Shown: positions 1-9,219, counted from the stretch's first letter. The stretch is 45,083 nucleotides of DNA from an uncultured Oscillospiraceae bacterium (GCA_910579965.1 CAJTWF010000021.1:1-45083); one strand, 5' to 3'. Program-made: numbers and translations. The notes: generated from the sequence alone by a model not told the origin.

Positions 1-668
1 CCCCGGTGGCCATGGTCCACTGCAACAACTGCACCAACGACACCAACGCCTGGGTGGGCGTGCTGGGGGAGGCGGCCCGGCTCTTCGGGGCCAGCCCCTC
101 CGCCGGGGAGCTCTATCAGAAGCTCTACGAGAAGAGCCTGGAGGGCGCGCCGGACTGCGGCGGGGTGCTGGTGTGCAACTATCTGGCCGGGGAGGGCGTG
201 ACCCACCTGGACGCGGGCCGCCCCCTGGTGGTCCGGCGGCCGGACAGCGCCTTCAATCTTGCCAACTTCTTCCGCGCCCAGCTCTACGCCACCATGGCCA
301 CGCTGAAAATCGGCATGGACATCCTGGCGGAGGAGGGCGTGGCCATCGACTCCCTCACCGGCCACGGCGGCCTGTTCAAGACCCCTGGGGTGGGCCAGCG
401 GTACATGGCCGCGGCCTGCAACGCCCCTGTCACCTGCATGGACACCGCAGGAGAGGGCGGGCCCTACGGCATGGCCCTGCTGGCGGCCTACCTGCTCCGG
501 CGGGAGGAGGGGGAGCGCCTGGAGGACTTCCTGTCCAACCGGGTCTTCGCCGGGGTCTCCGGCTCCACCGCGGCCCCCGACGGGGCCGAGGCGGCGGCCT
601 TCGGAGCGTATATTCAGCGCTACAAGGCCCTGCTCCAGGTGGAGCGGGCCGCCGCGGAACTGCTTTAA
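1..668 (+). CDS. FGGY-family sugar kinase, C-terminal part (cut by window edge)
   Basis: The frame is open to the left edge, so only the last ~220 residues are visible; the internal GTG at 6 is not a true start. FGGY kinases phosphorylate sugars such as ribulose or xylulose with ATP. The visible part matches the C-terminal actin-like domain: TGHGGLFKTPGVGQ is the adenosine-binding region, followed by a GEGGPYGMALLAA stretch typical of the family. Position directly before araA and araD suggests L-ribulose as substrate, making it a functional AraB. That is context, because clostridial araA-linked kinases are often closer to xylulokinase than to E. coli AraB. A small AAAGAAT/ATTCTTT hairpin (686-702) lies in the 67-base gap before araA. 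Confidence 0.85.
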   Translation, partial: PVAMVHCNNCTNDTNAWVGVLGEAARLFGASPSAGELYQKLYEKSLEGAPDCGGVLVCNYLAGEGVTHLDAGRPLVVRRPDSAFNLANFFRAQLYATMATLKIGMDILAEEGVAIDSLTGHGGLFKTPGVGQRYMAAACNAPVTCMDTAGEGGPYGMALLAAYLLRREEGERLEDFLSNRVFAGVSGSTAAPDGAEAAAFGAYIQRYKALLQVERAAAELL

Positions 669-735
669 TCCATTTTCCTGAGAAGAAAGAATTTCATTCT
701 TTTATGGAGAATCAGCATAAGGAGGAAATACAGCA

Positions 736-2202
736 ATGAAGCAATATTCGTTCTGGTTCGTGGTGGGCAGTCAGTTCCTGTACGGCCCCGAGGTCCTGGA
801 TACCGTGGCCAAGCGGGCCGCCCAGATGGCGGAGGAGCTCAGCAGGGTCCTGCCCTATCCCCTTCTCTATAAGGTCACCGCCAAGACCAACCAGGAGATC
901 GCCGCCGTGGTGAAGGAGGCCAACCACGACGACGCCTGCGCCGGGATCATCACCTGGTGCCACACCTTCAGCCCCTCCAAGATGTGGATCAACGGCTTTG
1001 TGAACCTCCAGAAGCCCTACTGCCACTTTGCCACCCAGTACAACCGTGAGATCCCCAACGAGGAGATCGACATGGACTTTATGAACCTGAATCAGGCCGC
1101 CCACGGGGACCGGGAGCACGGCTTCATCGCCGCCCGGCTCCGGATGCCCCGGAAGATCATCGCCGGCTATTGGCAGGACGAAAAGGTCCAGAAGCGCATT
1201 GGACAGTGGATGAAGGCCGCCGTTGGCGCGGCGGTGTCCAGGGAGCTGCGGGTCATGCGCTTTGGCGACAACATGCGGGAGGTGGCTGTCACCGAGGGCG
1301 ACAAGGTGGAGGTCCAGGCCAAGCTGGGCTGGCAGGTGAACACCTGGGCCGTGGGCGATCTGGTGCGGGAGATGAACGCCGTCACCGAGGCGGAGATCGA
1401 CGCCATGATGGCCCGGTACGCCGAGCGCTACGACATGGCCACCGGCAAGCTGGACCATGTGCGCTATCAGGCCCGCGAGGAGATCGCCATGAAGAAGATG
1501 CTGGAGCGGGAGGGCTGCATGGCCTTCTCCAACACCTTCCAGGATCTCTACGGCATGGAGCAGCTGCCGGGCCTGGCCAGCCAGGACCTGATGGCCCAGG
1601 GCTACGGCTACGGCGGCGAGGGCGACTGGAAGGTGGCAGCCATGACCGCCATCATGAAGGCCATGGGCGAGGGCGGCAACGGCGCGTCCCTGTTCATGGA
1701 GGACTACACCTACCATCTGGCGGAGGGCCAGGAGTACTCCCTGGGAGCCCACATGCTGGAGGTCTGCCCCTGCTGCGCCGCCGGAAGGCCCCGGATCGAG
1801 ACCCACCACCTGGGCATCGGCATGAACGAGAAGGATCCGGCCCGGCTGGTGTTTGAGGGCCGGGAGGGGGACGCCATCGTGGTCAGCCTCATCGACATGG
1901 GGGGCCGCCTGCGCCTCATCTGCCAGGATATCCACTGCGTCAAGCCCATCATGCCCATGCCCAACCTGCCGGTGGCCCGGGTGATGTGGCAGGCGGAGCC
2001 GGACCTCACCACCGGCGTGGAGTGCTGGATCACCGCCGGCGGAGCCCACCACACGGTCCTCAGCTACGATGTGACTGCGGAGCAGATGAAGGACTGGTGC
2101 GCCATTATGGACATCGAGTTTGTCCACATCACAAGGGACACCACGGTGGAGAGCCTGGAGCACGATCTGTTCCTGTCCGATCTGGCCTGGAAGCTGAAGT
2201 GA
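736..2202 (+). CDS. araA: L-arabinose isomerase
   Basis: Converts L-arabinose to L-ribulose in the cytosol, using a divalent metal. It has 488 residues, close to the ~500 of the family. Conserved family blocks are visible: MEDYTYH (Glu322), HMLEVCP (Glu342), HHLGIG and GGAHHT, which carry the metal and substrate ligands in AraA. The start is fixed by AAGGAGG at 719-725, ten bases before ATG. It sits between the sugar kinase and araD (10-base gap), so the three enzymes form the full arabinose-to-xylulose-5-phosphate route. No araC/araR gene lies beside the operon in the window. Confidence 0.96.
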   Translation: MKQYSFWFVVGSQFLYGPEVLDTVAKRAAQMAEELSRVLPYPLLYKVTAKTNQEIAAVVKEANHDDACAGIITWCHTFSPSKMWINGFVNLQKPYCHFATQYNREIPNEEIDMDFMNLNQAAHGDREHGFIAARLRMPRKIIAGYWQDEKVQKRIGQWMKAAVGAAVSRELRVMRFGDNMREVAVTEGDKVEVQAKLGWQVNTWAVGDLVREMNAVTEAEIDAMMARYAERYDMATGKLDHVRYQAREEIAMKKMLEREGCMAFSNTFQDLYGMEQLPGLASQDLMAQGYGYGGEGDWKVAAMTAIMKAMGEGGNGASLFMEDYTYHLAEGQEYSLGAHMLEVCPCCAAGRPRIETHHLGIGMNEKDPARLVFEGREGDAIVVSLIDMGGRLRLICQDIHCVKPIMPMPNLPVARVMWQAEPDLTTGVECWITAGGAHHTVLSYDVTAEQMKDWCAIMDIEFVHITRDTTVESLEHDLFLSDLAWKLK

Positions 2203-2212
2203 GGAGCGCCGT

Positions 2213-2911
2213 ATGCTGGAAGAACTGAAAAGAACGGTCTGCGAGGCAAATCTCCTCCTGCCCAGGCACGGCCTTGTCACCTTCACCTGGGGCAACGTGT
2301 CCGGCGTTGACCGGGAGGGCGGGCTGATGGTCATCAAGCCCTCGGGGGTGGAGTACGAGAACATGGGCCCGGAGGATATGGTGGTCATCCGCCTGAGCGA
2401 CGGGGAGCGGGTGGAGGGGCGATGCAAGCCCTCCAGCGACACGGACACCCATCTGGCCCTGTACCGGGCCTTCCCGGGCCTGGGCGGCATCGTCCACACC
2501 CACAGCCGCTGGGCCACCTCCTTCGCCCAGGCGGGGCGGGACGTGCCCGCCCTGGGCACCACCCAGGGGGACTACTTCTACGGGGACATCCCCTGCACCC
2601 GGAGGATGACTCCGGAGGAGATCGGCGGCCGGTACGAGCTGGAGACGGGGAACGTGATCGTGGAGACCTTCCGCACCCGGCGCATTGACCCGGATCAGGT
2701 GCCGGCGGCCCTGGTGTGCAGCCACGGCCCCTTCGCCTGGGGCACGGACCCCCTCAACGCGGTCCACAACGCGGTGGTGCTGGAGGAGGTGGCGTTCATG
2801 GCCTTCCACGCCATGGCCCTGAACCCGGACCTGCCCCCCATGCAGCGGGAGCTTCTGGATAAGCACTACCTGCGCAAGCACGGCCCCGGAGCCTACTACG
2901 GACAGAACTGA
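2213..2911 (+). CDS. araD: L-ribulose-5-phosphate 4-epimerase
   Basis: Class II aldolase-family epimerase giving D-xylulose 5-phosphate, the entry to the pentose phosphate pathway. It has 232 residues versus 231 in E. coli. The zinc ligands fall at exactly the E. coli positions: His95 and His97 in HTHSRW and His171 in CSHGPFAWG. The ribosome binding site GAGGAG (2201-2206) overlaps the araA stop codon, so translation is probably coupled to araA. A strong hairpin follows the stop, ending the operon. Confidence 0.95.
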   Translation: MLEELKRTVCEANLLLPRHGLVTFTWGNVSGVDREGGLMVIKPSGVEYENMGPEDMVVIRLSDGERVEGRCKPSSDTDTHLALYRAFPGLGGIVHTHSRWATSFAQAGRDVPALGTTQGDYFYGDIPCTRRMTPEEIGGRYELETGNVIVETFRTRRIDPDQVPAALVCSHGPFAWGTDPLNAVHNAVVLEEVAFMAFHAMALNPDLPPMQRELLDKHYLRKHGPGAYYGQN

Positions 2912-2918
2912 GCGACAG

Positions 2919-2953
2919 AGCCCCTTTTCCCTTCAAATCAGGGAAAAGGGGCT
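2919..2953 (+). terminator. Terminator of the arabinose operon
   Basis: A 13-bp perfect stem (2919-2931 with 2941-2953, AGCCCCTTTTCCC) with a 9-base loop lies 8 bases after the araD stop. The following sequence is only moderately T-rich. Confidence 0.75.
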
Positions 2954-2981
2954 TGCCTTCTCCCGCCGCATCTAGTATCAT
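2953..2981 (+). promoter_or_regulatory. Possible promoter of the SulP gene
   Basis: TTGCCT (2953-2958), 17-base spacer, TATCAT (2976-2981). It lies on the trailing edge of the ara terminator and about 30 bases before the chosen SulP start. Both hexamers are imperfect. Confidence 0.4.
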
Positions 2982-3011
2982 GTGGATAGAGAAAACGGGA
3001 GGAGAGATACC

Positions 3012-4661
3012 ATGAGAGAACTGACGCCCCAGCTGATCCATTCCCTCAAGCACTATTCCCGGCAGGACCTTGTCAAGGACCTGACCGCCGGGGTGATTGT
3101 GGCGATCATCGCCCTGCCCCTGTCCATCGCTCTGGCCCTGGCCTCCGGCGTGGCCCCGGAGCAGGGGCTGTACACCGCCATTGTGGCCGGCTTCCTCATC
3201 TCGGCCCTGGGGGGCAGCAAGGTGCAGATCGCCGGCCCCACCGCCGCTTTTGCCACCATCGTGGCGGGGATCGTGGCCCGCAGCGGCATGGAGGGGCTGG
3301 CCGCCGCCACCATCCTGGCGGGGATCATCCTGATCCTCATGGGCGTGCTGCGCATGGGGAGCATGATCAAGTTCATCCCCTACACCATTACCACCGGCTT
3401 CACGGCGGGCATCGCCGTCACCATCGTCATCGGCCAGCTGAAGGACTTCTTCGGCCTGACCTTCACCCACGCCCCTGTGGAGACTATGGAGAAGCTGGGG
3501 GAGGCGGTGCGCTCCTTCGGCACAGTGAATATCACCGCGGCGGCGGTGGGGTGTCTGGCCCTGGCGGTCCTGATCCTCTGGCCCAGGGTGAATAAGAGGA
3601 TCCCCCCGTCCCTGGTGGCCGTTGTGGTGACCGCCTGCGCGGTCCGGCTCCTGGGGCTGCCGGTGAACACCATCGGGGATCTGTACGACATCTCCAGCGC
3701 TCCGCCCCAGTTCGCCCTGCCGGCCATCTCCTATGAGACCGTGGCGGAGGTGCTGCCGGACGCGTTCACCATCGCCGTGCTGGCGGCCATCGAGTCCCTG
3801 CTGTCCGCCGTGGTGGCGGACGAGATGATTGGCTCGCGGCACAACTCCAACATGGAGCTGGTGGCCCAGGGCGTGGGCAACGCCGCCTCCGCCCTCTTCG
3901 GGGGCATCCCCGCCACCGGCGCCATCGCACGGACGGCGGCCAACATCAAAAACGGCGGCCGGTCCCCTGTGGCCGGCATGGTCCACGCCGCGGTGCTGCT
4001 GCTGGTGCTGGTGCTGCTCATGCCCTACGCGGCCCTGATCCCCATGCCCTGCATTGCCGCCATCCTCTTCCAGGTGGCCTACAACATGAGCGGCTGGCGC
4101 ACCGTGGTGAAGGTGGTGCGGCGCTCGCCCAAGAGCGACGTGGCCGTGCTGGCGGTGACGTTCCTGCTCACCGTGGTCTTTGACCTGGTGGTGGCTATTG
4201 TGGTGGGCCTGTCCCTGGCCTGTCTGCTGTTCATGCGGCGGATGGCGGACGTGGCCGTGGTCAAGGAGTGGGAGTACGTGGAGGACAGTGGGGACAGCCA
4301 GGGCCGGTTCAAGAGTGTGCCGTCCCATGTGATGGTCTACGAGATCACCGGCCCCATGTTCTTCGGCGCGGCGGACAAGATCCCCCACATGGAGCGGCAG
4401 GGGGCGCGGCGGGTGCTGATTCTGCGGATGCGCTCCGTCCCCGCCATGGACATCACCGCCCTCAACGGCCTGGAGCGGCTGTGGGAGGAGTGCAGGGACA
4501 AGGACATCCAGGTGATCTTCTCCCATGTGAACCCCCAGCCCATGTCCGTGTTCCGGAAGTCCGGCCTGTATGAGCGGGTGGGCGGGGAGAACTTTGCCCC
4601 CAATATCGACGCGGCCCTGGAGCGGGCCGCGGAGCTGGGTACGGCGGTCCGTCAGGCGTAG
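3012..4661 (+). CDS. SulP-family anion transporter with STAS domain
   Basis: 549 residues. The N-terminal ~400 residues are very hydrophobic and carry SulP family features such as GLYTAIVAGF and QIAGPTAAFATIVAG. The C-terminal ~120 residues form a soluble STAS domain (HVMVYEITGPMFFGAADK, then RMRSVPAMDITALNGLE). SulP proteins move sulfate, bicarbonate or dicarboxylates, often with Na+ or H+; the substrate cannot be read from sequence. The start at 3012 has GGGAGGAG at 2998-3005. An upstream in-frame ATG at 2982 has no site. Monocistronic, with terminators on both sides. Confidence 0.9.
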   Translation: MRELTPQLIHSLKHYSRQDLVKDLTAGVIVAIIALPLSIALALASGVAPEQGLYTAIVAGFLISALGGSKVQIAGPTAAFATIVAGIVARSGMEGLAAATILAGIILILMGVLRMGSMIKFIPYTITTGFTAGIAVTIVIGQLKDFFGLTFTHAPVETMEKLGEAVRSFGTVNITAAAVGCLALAVLILWPRVNKRIPPSLVAVVVTACAVRLLGLPVNTIGDLYDISSAPPQFALPAISYETVAEVLPDAFTIAVLAAIESLLSAVVADEMIGSRHNSNMELVAQGVGNAASALFGGIPATGAIARTAANIKNGGRSPVAGMVHAAVLLLVLVLLMPYAALIPMPCIAAILFQVAYNMSGWRTVVKVVRRSPKSDVAVLAVTFLLTVVFDLVVAIVVGLSLACLLFMRRMADVAVVKEWEYVEDSGDSQGRFKSVPSHVMVYEITGPMFFGAADKIPHMERQGARRVLILRMRSVPAMDITALNGLERLWEECRDKDIQVIFSHVNPQPMSVFRKSGLYERVGGENFAPNIDAALERAAELGTAVRQA

Positions 4662-4669
4662 ACGGAAGA

Positions 4670-4712
4670 GCGCTCCCCCTCGAGCATACTGTCGAGGGGG
4701 AGCGCGTTTTTT
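4670..4712 (+). terminator. Intrinsic terminator after the SulP gene
   Basis: A 14-bp perfect stem (GCGCTCCCCCTCGA, 4670-4683 with 4692-4705), 8-base loop, then G and six T. It starts 9 bases after the stop. Confidence 0.93.
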
Positions 4713-4826
4713 AAGGATTTCTCAATGGGGATGGTATTCGGGGCAAAGGCCGGAGCTCCCGCCGGGGACCTGCTGTGCGGCTTCTAAGCGATCATTCCTG
4801 TTCCTTCCGGAAGGGAATGATAACCG

Positions 4827-5702
4827 TCACCTGTACCCGTCCAGGATGGTCTTCATCTCCGCCAGGGCCAGCTCCGCGTCCTTGAAATAGAACTGCTCCC
4901 CCTGGCCCGCGCTGGTATACAGGTCAAAGAAGGTGTTGTTGAGGACGAAGAAGGCGTCATAGCTGCAATAGTCGCCGGGCACGCCGCCCAGATGGGTATA
5001 GCTTTTCTTCACGATCTTCACCTCCAGGCCCCTGGGGGTGACGTAGTCCTCCACCTCCAGGCCCCCATCCGGGGTGGGCATGGCCAGGGCGGGATCGTCC
5101 TCCTCCCGCCAGCGGTTGGGGTGGGCCGCCTTCATCGTGGCGGACTGGAAGAACGCGCCGTGCTCCCCCATATAGGCGCTGAAGATCCGCAGGGTCCTGG
5201 GGACCCACTGGCCCCCCAGAGGGTCAGCCGTCACGTCCACCAGACAGCCGCCTGTGATTGTCTCCGCGCTGCTGCTGCGGCAGACGGTGGAGGGGATTGC
5301 CTCCATCTGGTCCAATACGTCGTTGCTGGCAATCTCCAGGCCCAGGAAGTCCTCCGCCTCCTCCAGGGAGTCAAAGATCCAGGTGTCCTCCTTGCCGGTG
5401 ACCCGCTCCAGGGCCCGCTCCGACAGGGGCCGTGGCGCCACCTCGCCCCGGGCCAGAAGGCCCTCCCTGTGCTCGCCGTTGGTGAGGAGCCCCAGGTCCA
5501 TGAAATCCGCGTGGACCAGCCCCATGGCCCCGGCGGCCAGGGCCGTGCCCGCCAGCACCGCCACCAGCAGCGCAGCGGTCAGCGCCGCCGCCGGCATCCG
5601 CCGCCGTCCGGTACGCTCTCTCTCCTTCATGTGCAGTACCTCCATTCTCAGCGCTGGGGAGGCGTGAACCTGATCGAACAGCTCCTGATACTTCTTTTCC
5701 AT
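4827..5702 (-). CDS. Single-pass membrane protein, probable anti-sigma factor
   Basis: 291 residues. About 35 cytoplasmic residues (two Arg/Lys-rich patches) are followed by one hydrophobic segment near residues 36-62 (AALTAALLVAVLAGTALAAG), then a ~230-residue outside domain I do not recognise. Its start lies 3 bases beyond the stop of the ECF sigma gene, and its GGAGG site is inside that gene's last codons, so the two are translationally coupled. That arrangement and topology are typical of an anti-sigma/sensor that holds an ECF sigma factor at the membrane. The role is inferred from context; no anti-sigma motif such as HxxxCxxC is visible. Confidence 0.7.
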   Translation of the reverse strand: MEKKYQELFDQVHASPALRMEVLHMKERERTGRRRMPAAALTAALLVAVLAGTALAAGAMGLVHADFMDLGLLTNGEHREGLLARGEVAPRPLSERALERVTGKEDTWIFDSLEEAEDFLGLEIASNDVLDQMEAIPSTVCRSSSAETITGGCLVDVTADPLGGQWVPRTLRIFSAYMGEHGAFFQSATMKAAHPNRWREEDDPALAMPTPDGGLEVEDYVTPRGLEVKIVKKSYTHLGGVPGDYCSYDAFFVLNNTFFDLYTSAGQGEQFYFKDAELALAEMKTILDGYR

Positions 5703-5705
5703 GGT

Positions 5706-6176
5706 CTATTCCTCCGTCAGCATGGTTTTCAGCTTTGCCCGTCCTCTGGCCAGACGGGTCTGGACCGTGGAGGGGTTGAGACCCATGATCTCCCCCACCT
5801 CGTCCACGGCGTACCCCTCGTAGTAGTAGAGGTACAGAGGCACGCGGTACCTCGCCGGCAGGTCCATGACCGCCTGATACAGCTCCCGCTGCTCCTGCCC
5901 GTCAAAGACCGGCTCCCCGCAGCCCTCCAGGGACACGGTGCGGCTGCGCCAGGGGTGGCAGGAGATGCGCTTGCACTCGTTCACCGTCACCCGTGCCAGC
6001 CACCGGCGCAGGTGCTCCTCCCCCTGGAAGGCCGTGTCCGTCCGCCACAGGCGGAGCATCACGTTCTGAGCCGCGTCCTCCGCGTCGGCCGGGGCCTTGA
6101 ACCAGTTGAGAGCTATGCGGTAGACCATGTCCAGGTACTGCTCCGCCGCCGCCGTGTATTCCCGTTCTGTCAGCAT
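5706..6176 (-). CDS. ECF-type RNA polymerase sigma factor
   Basis: 156 residues, the usual ECF size. Region 2 spans about residues 8-75 (YLDMVYRIALNWF, then DAEDAAQNVMLRLW). Region 4 spans about 105-152, with LPARYRVPLYLYYYEGYAVDEVGEIMGL and the HTH end STVQTRLARGRAKLK. It directs polymerase to an alternative promoter set, normally in response to an envelope or redox signal. The start is fixed by AAGGAG 8 bases upstream. The coupled downstream membrane protein is its likely partner. A 14-bp palindrome with a TGAAAC core lies immediately upstream. Confidence 0.9.
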   Translation of the reverse strand: MLTEREYTAAAEQYLDMVYRIALNWFKAPADAEDAAQNVMLRLWRTDTAFQGEEHLRRWLARVTVNECKRISCHPWRSRTVSLEGCGEPVFDGQEQRELYQAVMDLPARYRVPLYLYYYEGYAVDEVGEIMGLNPSTVQTRLARGRAKLKTMLTEE

Positions 6177-6189
6177 AGACTGTTCTCCT

Positions 6190-6203
6190 TGAAACGCGTT
6201 TCA
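6190..6203. promoter_or_regulatory. 14-bp perfect palindrome upstream of the ECF sigma gene
   Basis: TGAAACGCGTTTCA is fully self-complementary and ends 14 bases before the sigma start. TGAAAC is the common -35 core of Firmicute ECF promoters, but the position would give an almost leaderless mRNA, so an operator is equally possible. Confidence 0.4.
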
Positions 6204-6290
6204 CCCTTAAAACCCTGCCAGGGGCCGGAATATCCCGCCGGGGGAGGAAAATTTTTTGCAGATTTTCCTCTCCGCCCGGCAGGATATCAC

Positions 6291-6330
6291 AACAGCACAG
6301 AGCCGCCGTTTCCGGCGGCTCTGTGCTGTT
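6291..6330 (-). terminator. Terminator hairpin of the SLH protein gene
   Basis: An 18-bp perfect stem (6291-6308 with 6313-6330) and 4-base loop begins 11 bases after the SLH stop. There is no clear T run. A second imperfect inverted repeat (6230-6252 with 6262-6287) follows before the sigma gene. Confidence 0.8.
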
Positions 6331-6340
6331 GGTTTCAGGG

Positions 6341-9103
6341 TTATGTCCTCGCGGATCTGTAGGCGTTCATGCGGTAGATAATCATGCACAGCTGGGCGCG
6401 GGTGATGGAGTTCACGCCGTAGAACTTCACCTCGCCGGTGGCGATGGTGGTGCCCTGGATGATGCCTGCGTCATACAGGGCCAGCACAGCGCCGGCCGAG
6501 GTGACGGTCATCGCCATGTCCGAGAAGGGGGAGGCGGTGCGGGTGGAGGCGGGCAGCTTGAGAGCCCGGTAGGCGATGTCCGCAATGGCGTAGCGGGAGA
6601 TAATCCGGTCCAGATCCACCGTGCCGGCGGCCATGATGCCGTCCGCCTGGGCCCTGGCCAGGAAGCCGCTGGCCCAGTGCTTGCCTGTGGGGGTCTGGGC
6701 GGGATAGCCGGCGGCCATCATAATCATCTTCAGCGCCTCGCCGTAGGTCACGCTGCCGTTGGGCCGGAAGGTGCCGTCCTCATACCCGCCGATCACACCG
6801 GCGGAGGCCAGCTGCATCAGCTCGCTGTAGTACCACTTGTTGGCGTCGGTGTTGGCCACATCCTTGAAGGAGATGGAGGGGTTGATCGGGATGTTCGGGG
6901 TAGTAGGCGTGGTGGGGGTGGTGGGGGTCACCGGGGCGGCGGTGACGGCGATCTTCACCGTGCCGCTCACCTTGCTGCCGGCGGCGTCATAGGCGGCGAA
7001 GGGGATGCTCACCGTGCCGCTGTACCCGGCCTTGGGGACGAAGGAGACGTTGTCCATGCGCAGGGCGTTGACCGTAGTGGAGGTGGCGCTGACGCTGTAC
7101 CAGACGCTGTCGCTGGTGATGGCGGTGCCCACGGCGGTGGCGCTGCGGCCGTAGTAGAGGGTGCCCAGGCTGGCGTCCGGCGGGGTGAAGGACACGTTGG
7201 TCAGCTTGCCGGACGCGCCGGCCAGGGCCTCAAAGTCGCTGCCCTTGAAGCTGACGCTGCCGGTGGTGCAGGTGTAGGAGACGGAGAGATCCTGGGCCGT
7301 GAAGCGGAGGTTGGCCACATAGAGGATCTTACCCTGGAGATCATAGGCCACATACCGCACCGCGTCGGAGATGGTTCCGTTGGAGACGTAGGTGAGAGAG
7401 CTGATGAGCTCCCCCCGGCTGCCGCTGTAGTAGAAGGGGCGGGAGGCGATGGAGGCCTCGGTGAGCTTCACGCCCCTGCCGTTGCTGTAGCCCGCGTAGA
7501 GCGCGCCCGCGGCGGGCACGTCCAGCAGCTGGATGTAGAAGCTGGAGCCGGTCTTGCCGGTGGCCTTCTGGTAGACGTGGAGGAGGTCCTCCTCGTTGAA
7601 GTTGTAGGCCGCGCCGGGGCTCACCCTCCAGGTGATGTCCTCCGCCTCGCCGCTGCTGACAAAGACGTACATCACGCCGTCCAGATAGGTCTGGCGGTCC
7701 CTGTCATTGGTGCCGAAGGCCTCAAAGGGTACGGCCACATACTCCCCCTGGCGCACGCCGGGCACAAAGGTCAGATCGTCAATGCCGTACTGGCTGTTGC
7801 CCGGATCCATATAGAAGGTGTCCCGGGACTTGATGCGGGTTCCGGGCCGGGCGTTGGAGGCGTAGCCGGTGTAGAGGCTGCCCTCGTAGGTGCTGGGCAG
7901 CTCCGTGAAGGTGACGCGGATGAGAGCGCCCCGGGGATAGCTCTTGTTCCAGAAGTCCGCGAAGTCGTTCCCGTCCAGGGTGACGGGCATGTCCTTGGAG
8001 GTGGTGTAGAGCACGTCCAGGTTTCCGGCGTACTGCTGGACGGTGATGGTGAGGACGCCGTAAAAGCTCTCGTTGGCGTCGTTATAGACGGTGAAATTGA
8101 TGGCATAGGGGCCGGTGGCGTCCTTGCTGGGGCGGAAGCGGACGTTGCTCAGGTCATAGGTGGAGCGGTCAAAGTAGTAGCGGCTGCCGCTCTCCACCTC
8201 CAGCGCGCCCACCTTGGACACGGGCTTGGTGCCGAAAACCACATACTGGGGGGTGCCCCGGCCCGCGTCATAGGCGGCCTTGTAGATCTGCTCCTCCACG
8301 GACTGGGTGGACCAGCGGTCCATGTCCCCCAGGGCCAGATAGGTGTCGTCCAGGCCCACCGTGGCGTGGGCGGTGATGATGTCGCGCACGTGGACCGTCA
8401 CCGTGCAGGAGGCGCTGATGGGCTGGGTGGTCAGGCCGCTCTTGGGCACGGCCATGACAAAGCAGACATAGCTCAGATCCCCCTCCTTCTCCGTCACGGA
8501 GGCGGGCAGGACGTAGCTGTCCCCGGTGTAGACCAGGGTGCCCTGGTGGTACCAGCTGTAGGTGAGGTTGTAGTCCCCGGTGATGTCGGCGGAGCCGATG
8601 CTCATGGCCACATCGCCCAGGGTGAGGCCGAAGTCTGTGGAGCCCAGGGGCACGTAGACCACGGGGTTCTCCGGCAGGGAGATGGTCACCTTGCTGTAGT
8701 CCACAGCCAGGCACACTGTGCACCGGCCGTTCACGATCTGGTGGGCCTGCTTGTCGATCCGTGCGCCGGGGTGATGAGGGCACTCGCCGGAGTGGGTGCC
8801 GTCCCCGTTGTCCTGGAACTTGTACTCGTGGTTGTTGGGGTCAATGGCGGTTGGAACGGTCCAGGAGCGGTGGCAGGTGGCGCAGGTATATTCCATCTCC
8901 CCCTTGATAAAGCAGGTGGCGCGGGAAATTTCCTTGTTTGTAATAACGGGTGCGGCCGCGCCGGTAACATTGCTCGGGCAGTCCTTGTACGTACATACCA
9001 CGTTGTTGGCAGCCGCCAGGGCCGTGGGCATCAGCGAGAGCAGCATAACCAGCGTCAGCAGCAGCGCGGGAATGCGCCGGGCGCTCTTCCTTTTCATCTT
9101 CAT
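6341..9103 (-). CDS. S-layer homology (SLH) domain surface protein
   Basis: 920 residues. Residues 1-33 form a Sec signal peptide ending near LMPTALAAA. A Cys-containing segment (residues ~35-130, with CTYKDC, CATC and CPHHPG patterns) is followed by long beta-rich repeats of tyrosine-containing units (FTVYND, LYTGYASNARPG, LYYGRSATAVG) resembling extracellular Ig-like or cell-wall repeats. A Thr-Pro linker (PTTPTTPTTP) leads to three C-terminal SLH repeats from about residue 745 (FKDV..WYYSELMQLASAGVIGGYEDGTFRP, then weaker copies). SLH repeats bind pyruvylated secondary cell-wall polymer, so the protein is probably surface-anchored. The start is fixed by AGGAGG. Its function beyond anchoring is unknown. 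Confidence 0.92.
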   Translation of the reverse strand: MKMKRKSARRIPALLLTLVMLLSLMPTALAAANNVVCTYKDCPSNVTGAAAPVITNKEISRATCFIKGEMEYTCATCHRSWTVPTAIDPNNHEYKFQDNGDGTHSGECPHHPGARIDKQAHQIVNGRCTVCLAVDYSKVTISLPENPVVYVPLGSTDFGLTLGDVAMSIGSADITGDYNLTYSWYHQGTLVYTGDSYVLPASVTEKEGDLSYVCFVMAVPKSGLTTQPISASCTVTVHVRDIITAHATVGLDDTYLALGDMDRWSTQSVEEQIYKAAYDAGRGTPQYVVFGTKPVSKVGALEVESGSRYYFDRSTYDLSNVRFRPSKDATGPYAINFTVYNDANESFYGVLTITVQQYAGNLDVLYTTSKDMPVTLDGNDFADFWNKSYPRGALIRVTFTELPSTYEGSLYTGYASNARPGTRIKSRDTFYMDPGNSQYGIDDLTFVPGVRQGEYVAVPFEAFGTNDRDRQTYLDGVMYVFVSSGEAEDITWRVSPGAAYNFNEEDLLHVYQKATGKTGSSFYIQLLDVPAAGALYAGYSNGRGVKLTEASIASRPFYYSGSRGELISSLTYVSNGTISDAVRYVAYDLQGKILYVANLRFTAQDLSVSYTCTTGSVSFKGSDFEALAGASGKLTNVSFTPPDASLGTLYYGRSATAVGTAITSDSVWYSVSATSTTVNALRMDNVSFVPKAGYSGTVSIPFAAYDAAGSKVSGTVKIAVTAAPVTPTTPTTPTTPNIPINPSISFKDVANTDANKWYYSELMQLASAGVIGGYEDGTFRPNGSVTYGEALKMIMMAAGYPAQTPTGKHWASGFLARAQADGIMAAGTVDLDRIISRYAIADIAYRALKLPASTRTASPFSDMAMTVTSAGAVLALYDAGIIQGTTIATGEVKFYGVNSITRAQLCMIIYRMNAYRSART

Positions 9104-9166
9104 TGTTGCGTTTCCTCCTGTGGGTAGATTCGCGGAGAGCAGAAGCCTCCAGAGTATGCAGGAATC

Positions 9167-9172
9167 ATTATA
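9167..9172 (-). promoter_or_regulatory. Extended -10 promoter of the SLH gene
   Basis: On the minus strand the sequence reads TGCTATAAT, a consensus extended -10, about 65 bases before the ATG. No good -35 is present 17 bases upstream, which an extended -10 can tolerate. Confidence 0.5.
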
Positions 9173-9219
9173 GCATACTTGTCCACAAAAAACTGTTACA
9201 ATTTAGCTACAAGTTGGCA

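Noticed and set aside
712..2562. 616-residue minus-strand ORF opposite araA
   Set aside because: Antisense shadow spanning two real genes, His/Leu/Gly-rich, with no start signal.
6323..9127. 934-residue plus-strand ORF opposite the SLH gene
   Set aside because: It is the antisense shadow of a GC-rich gene: low-complexity Gly/His/Val-rich sequence. The minus-strand protein has a signal peptide, SLH repeats and a ribosome site.
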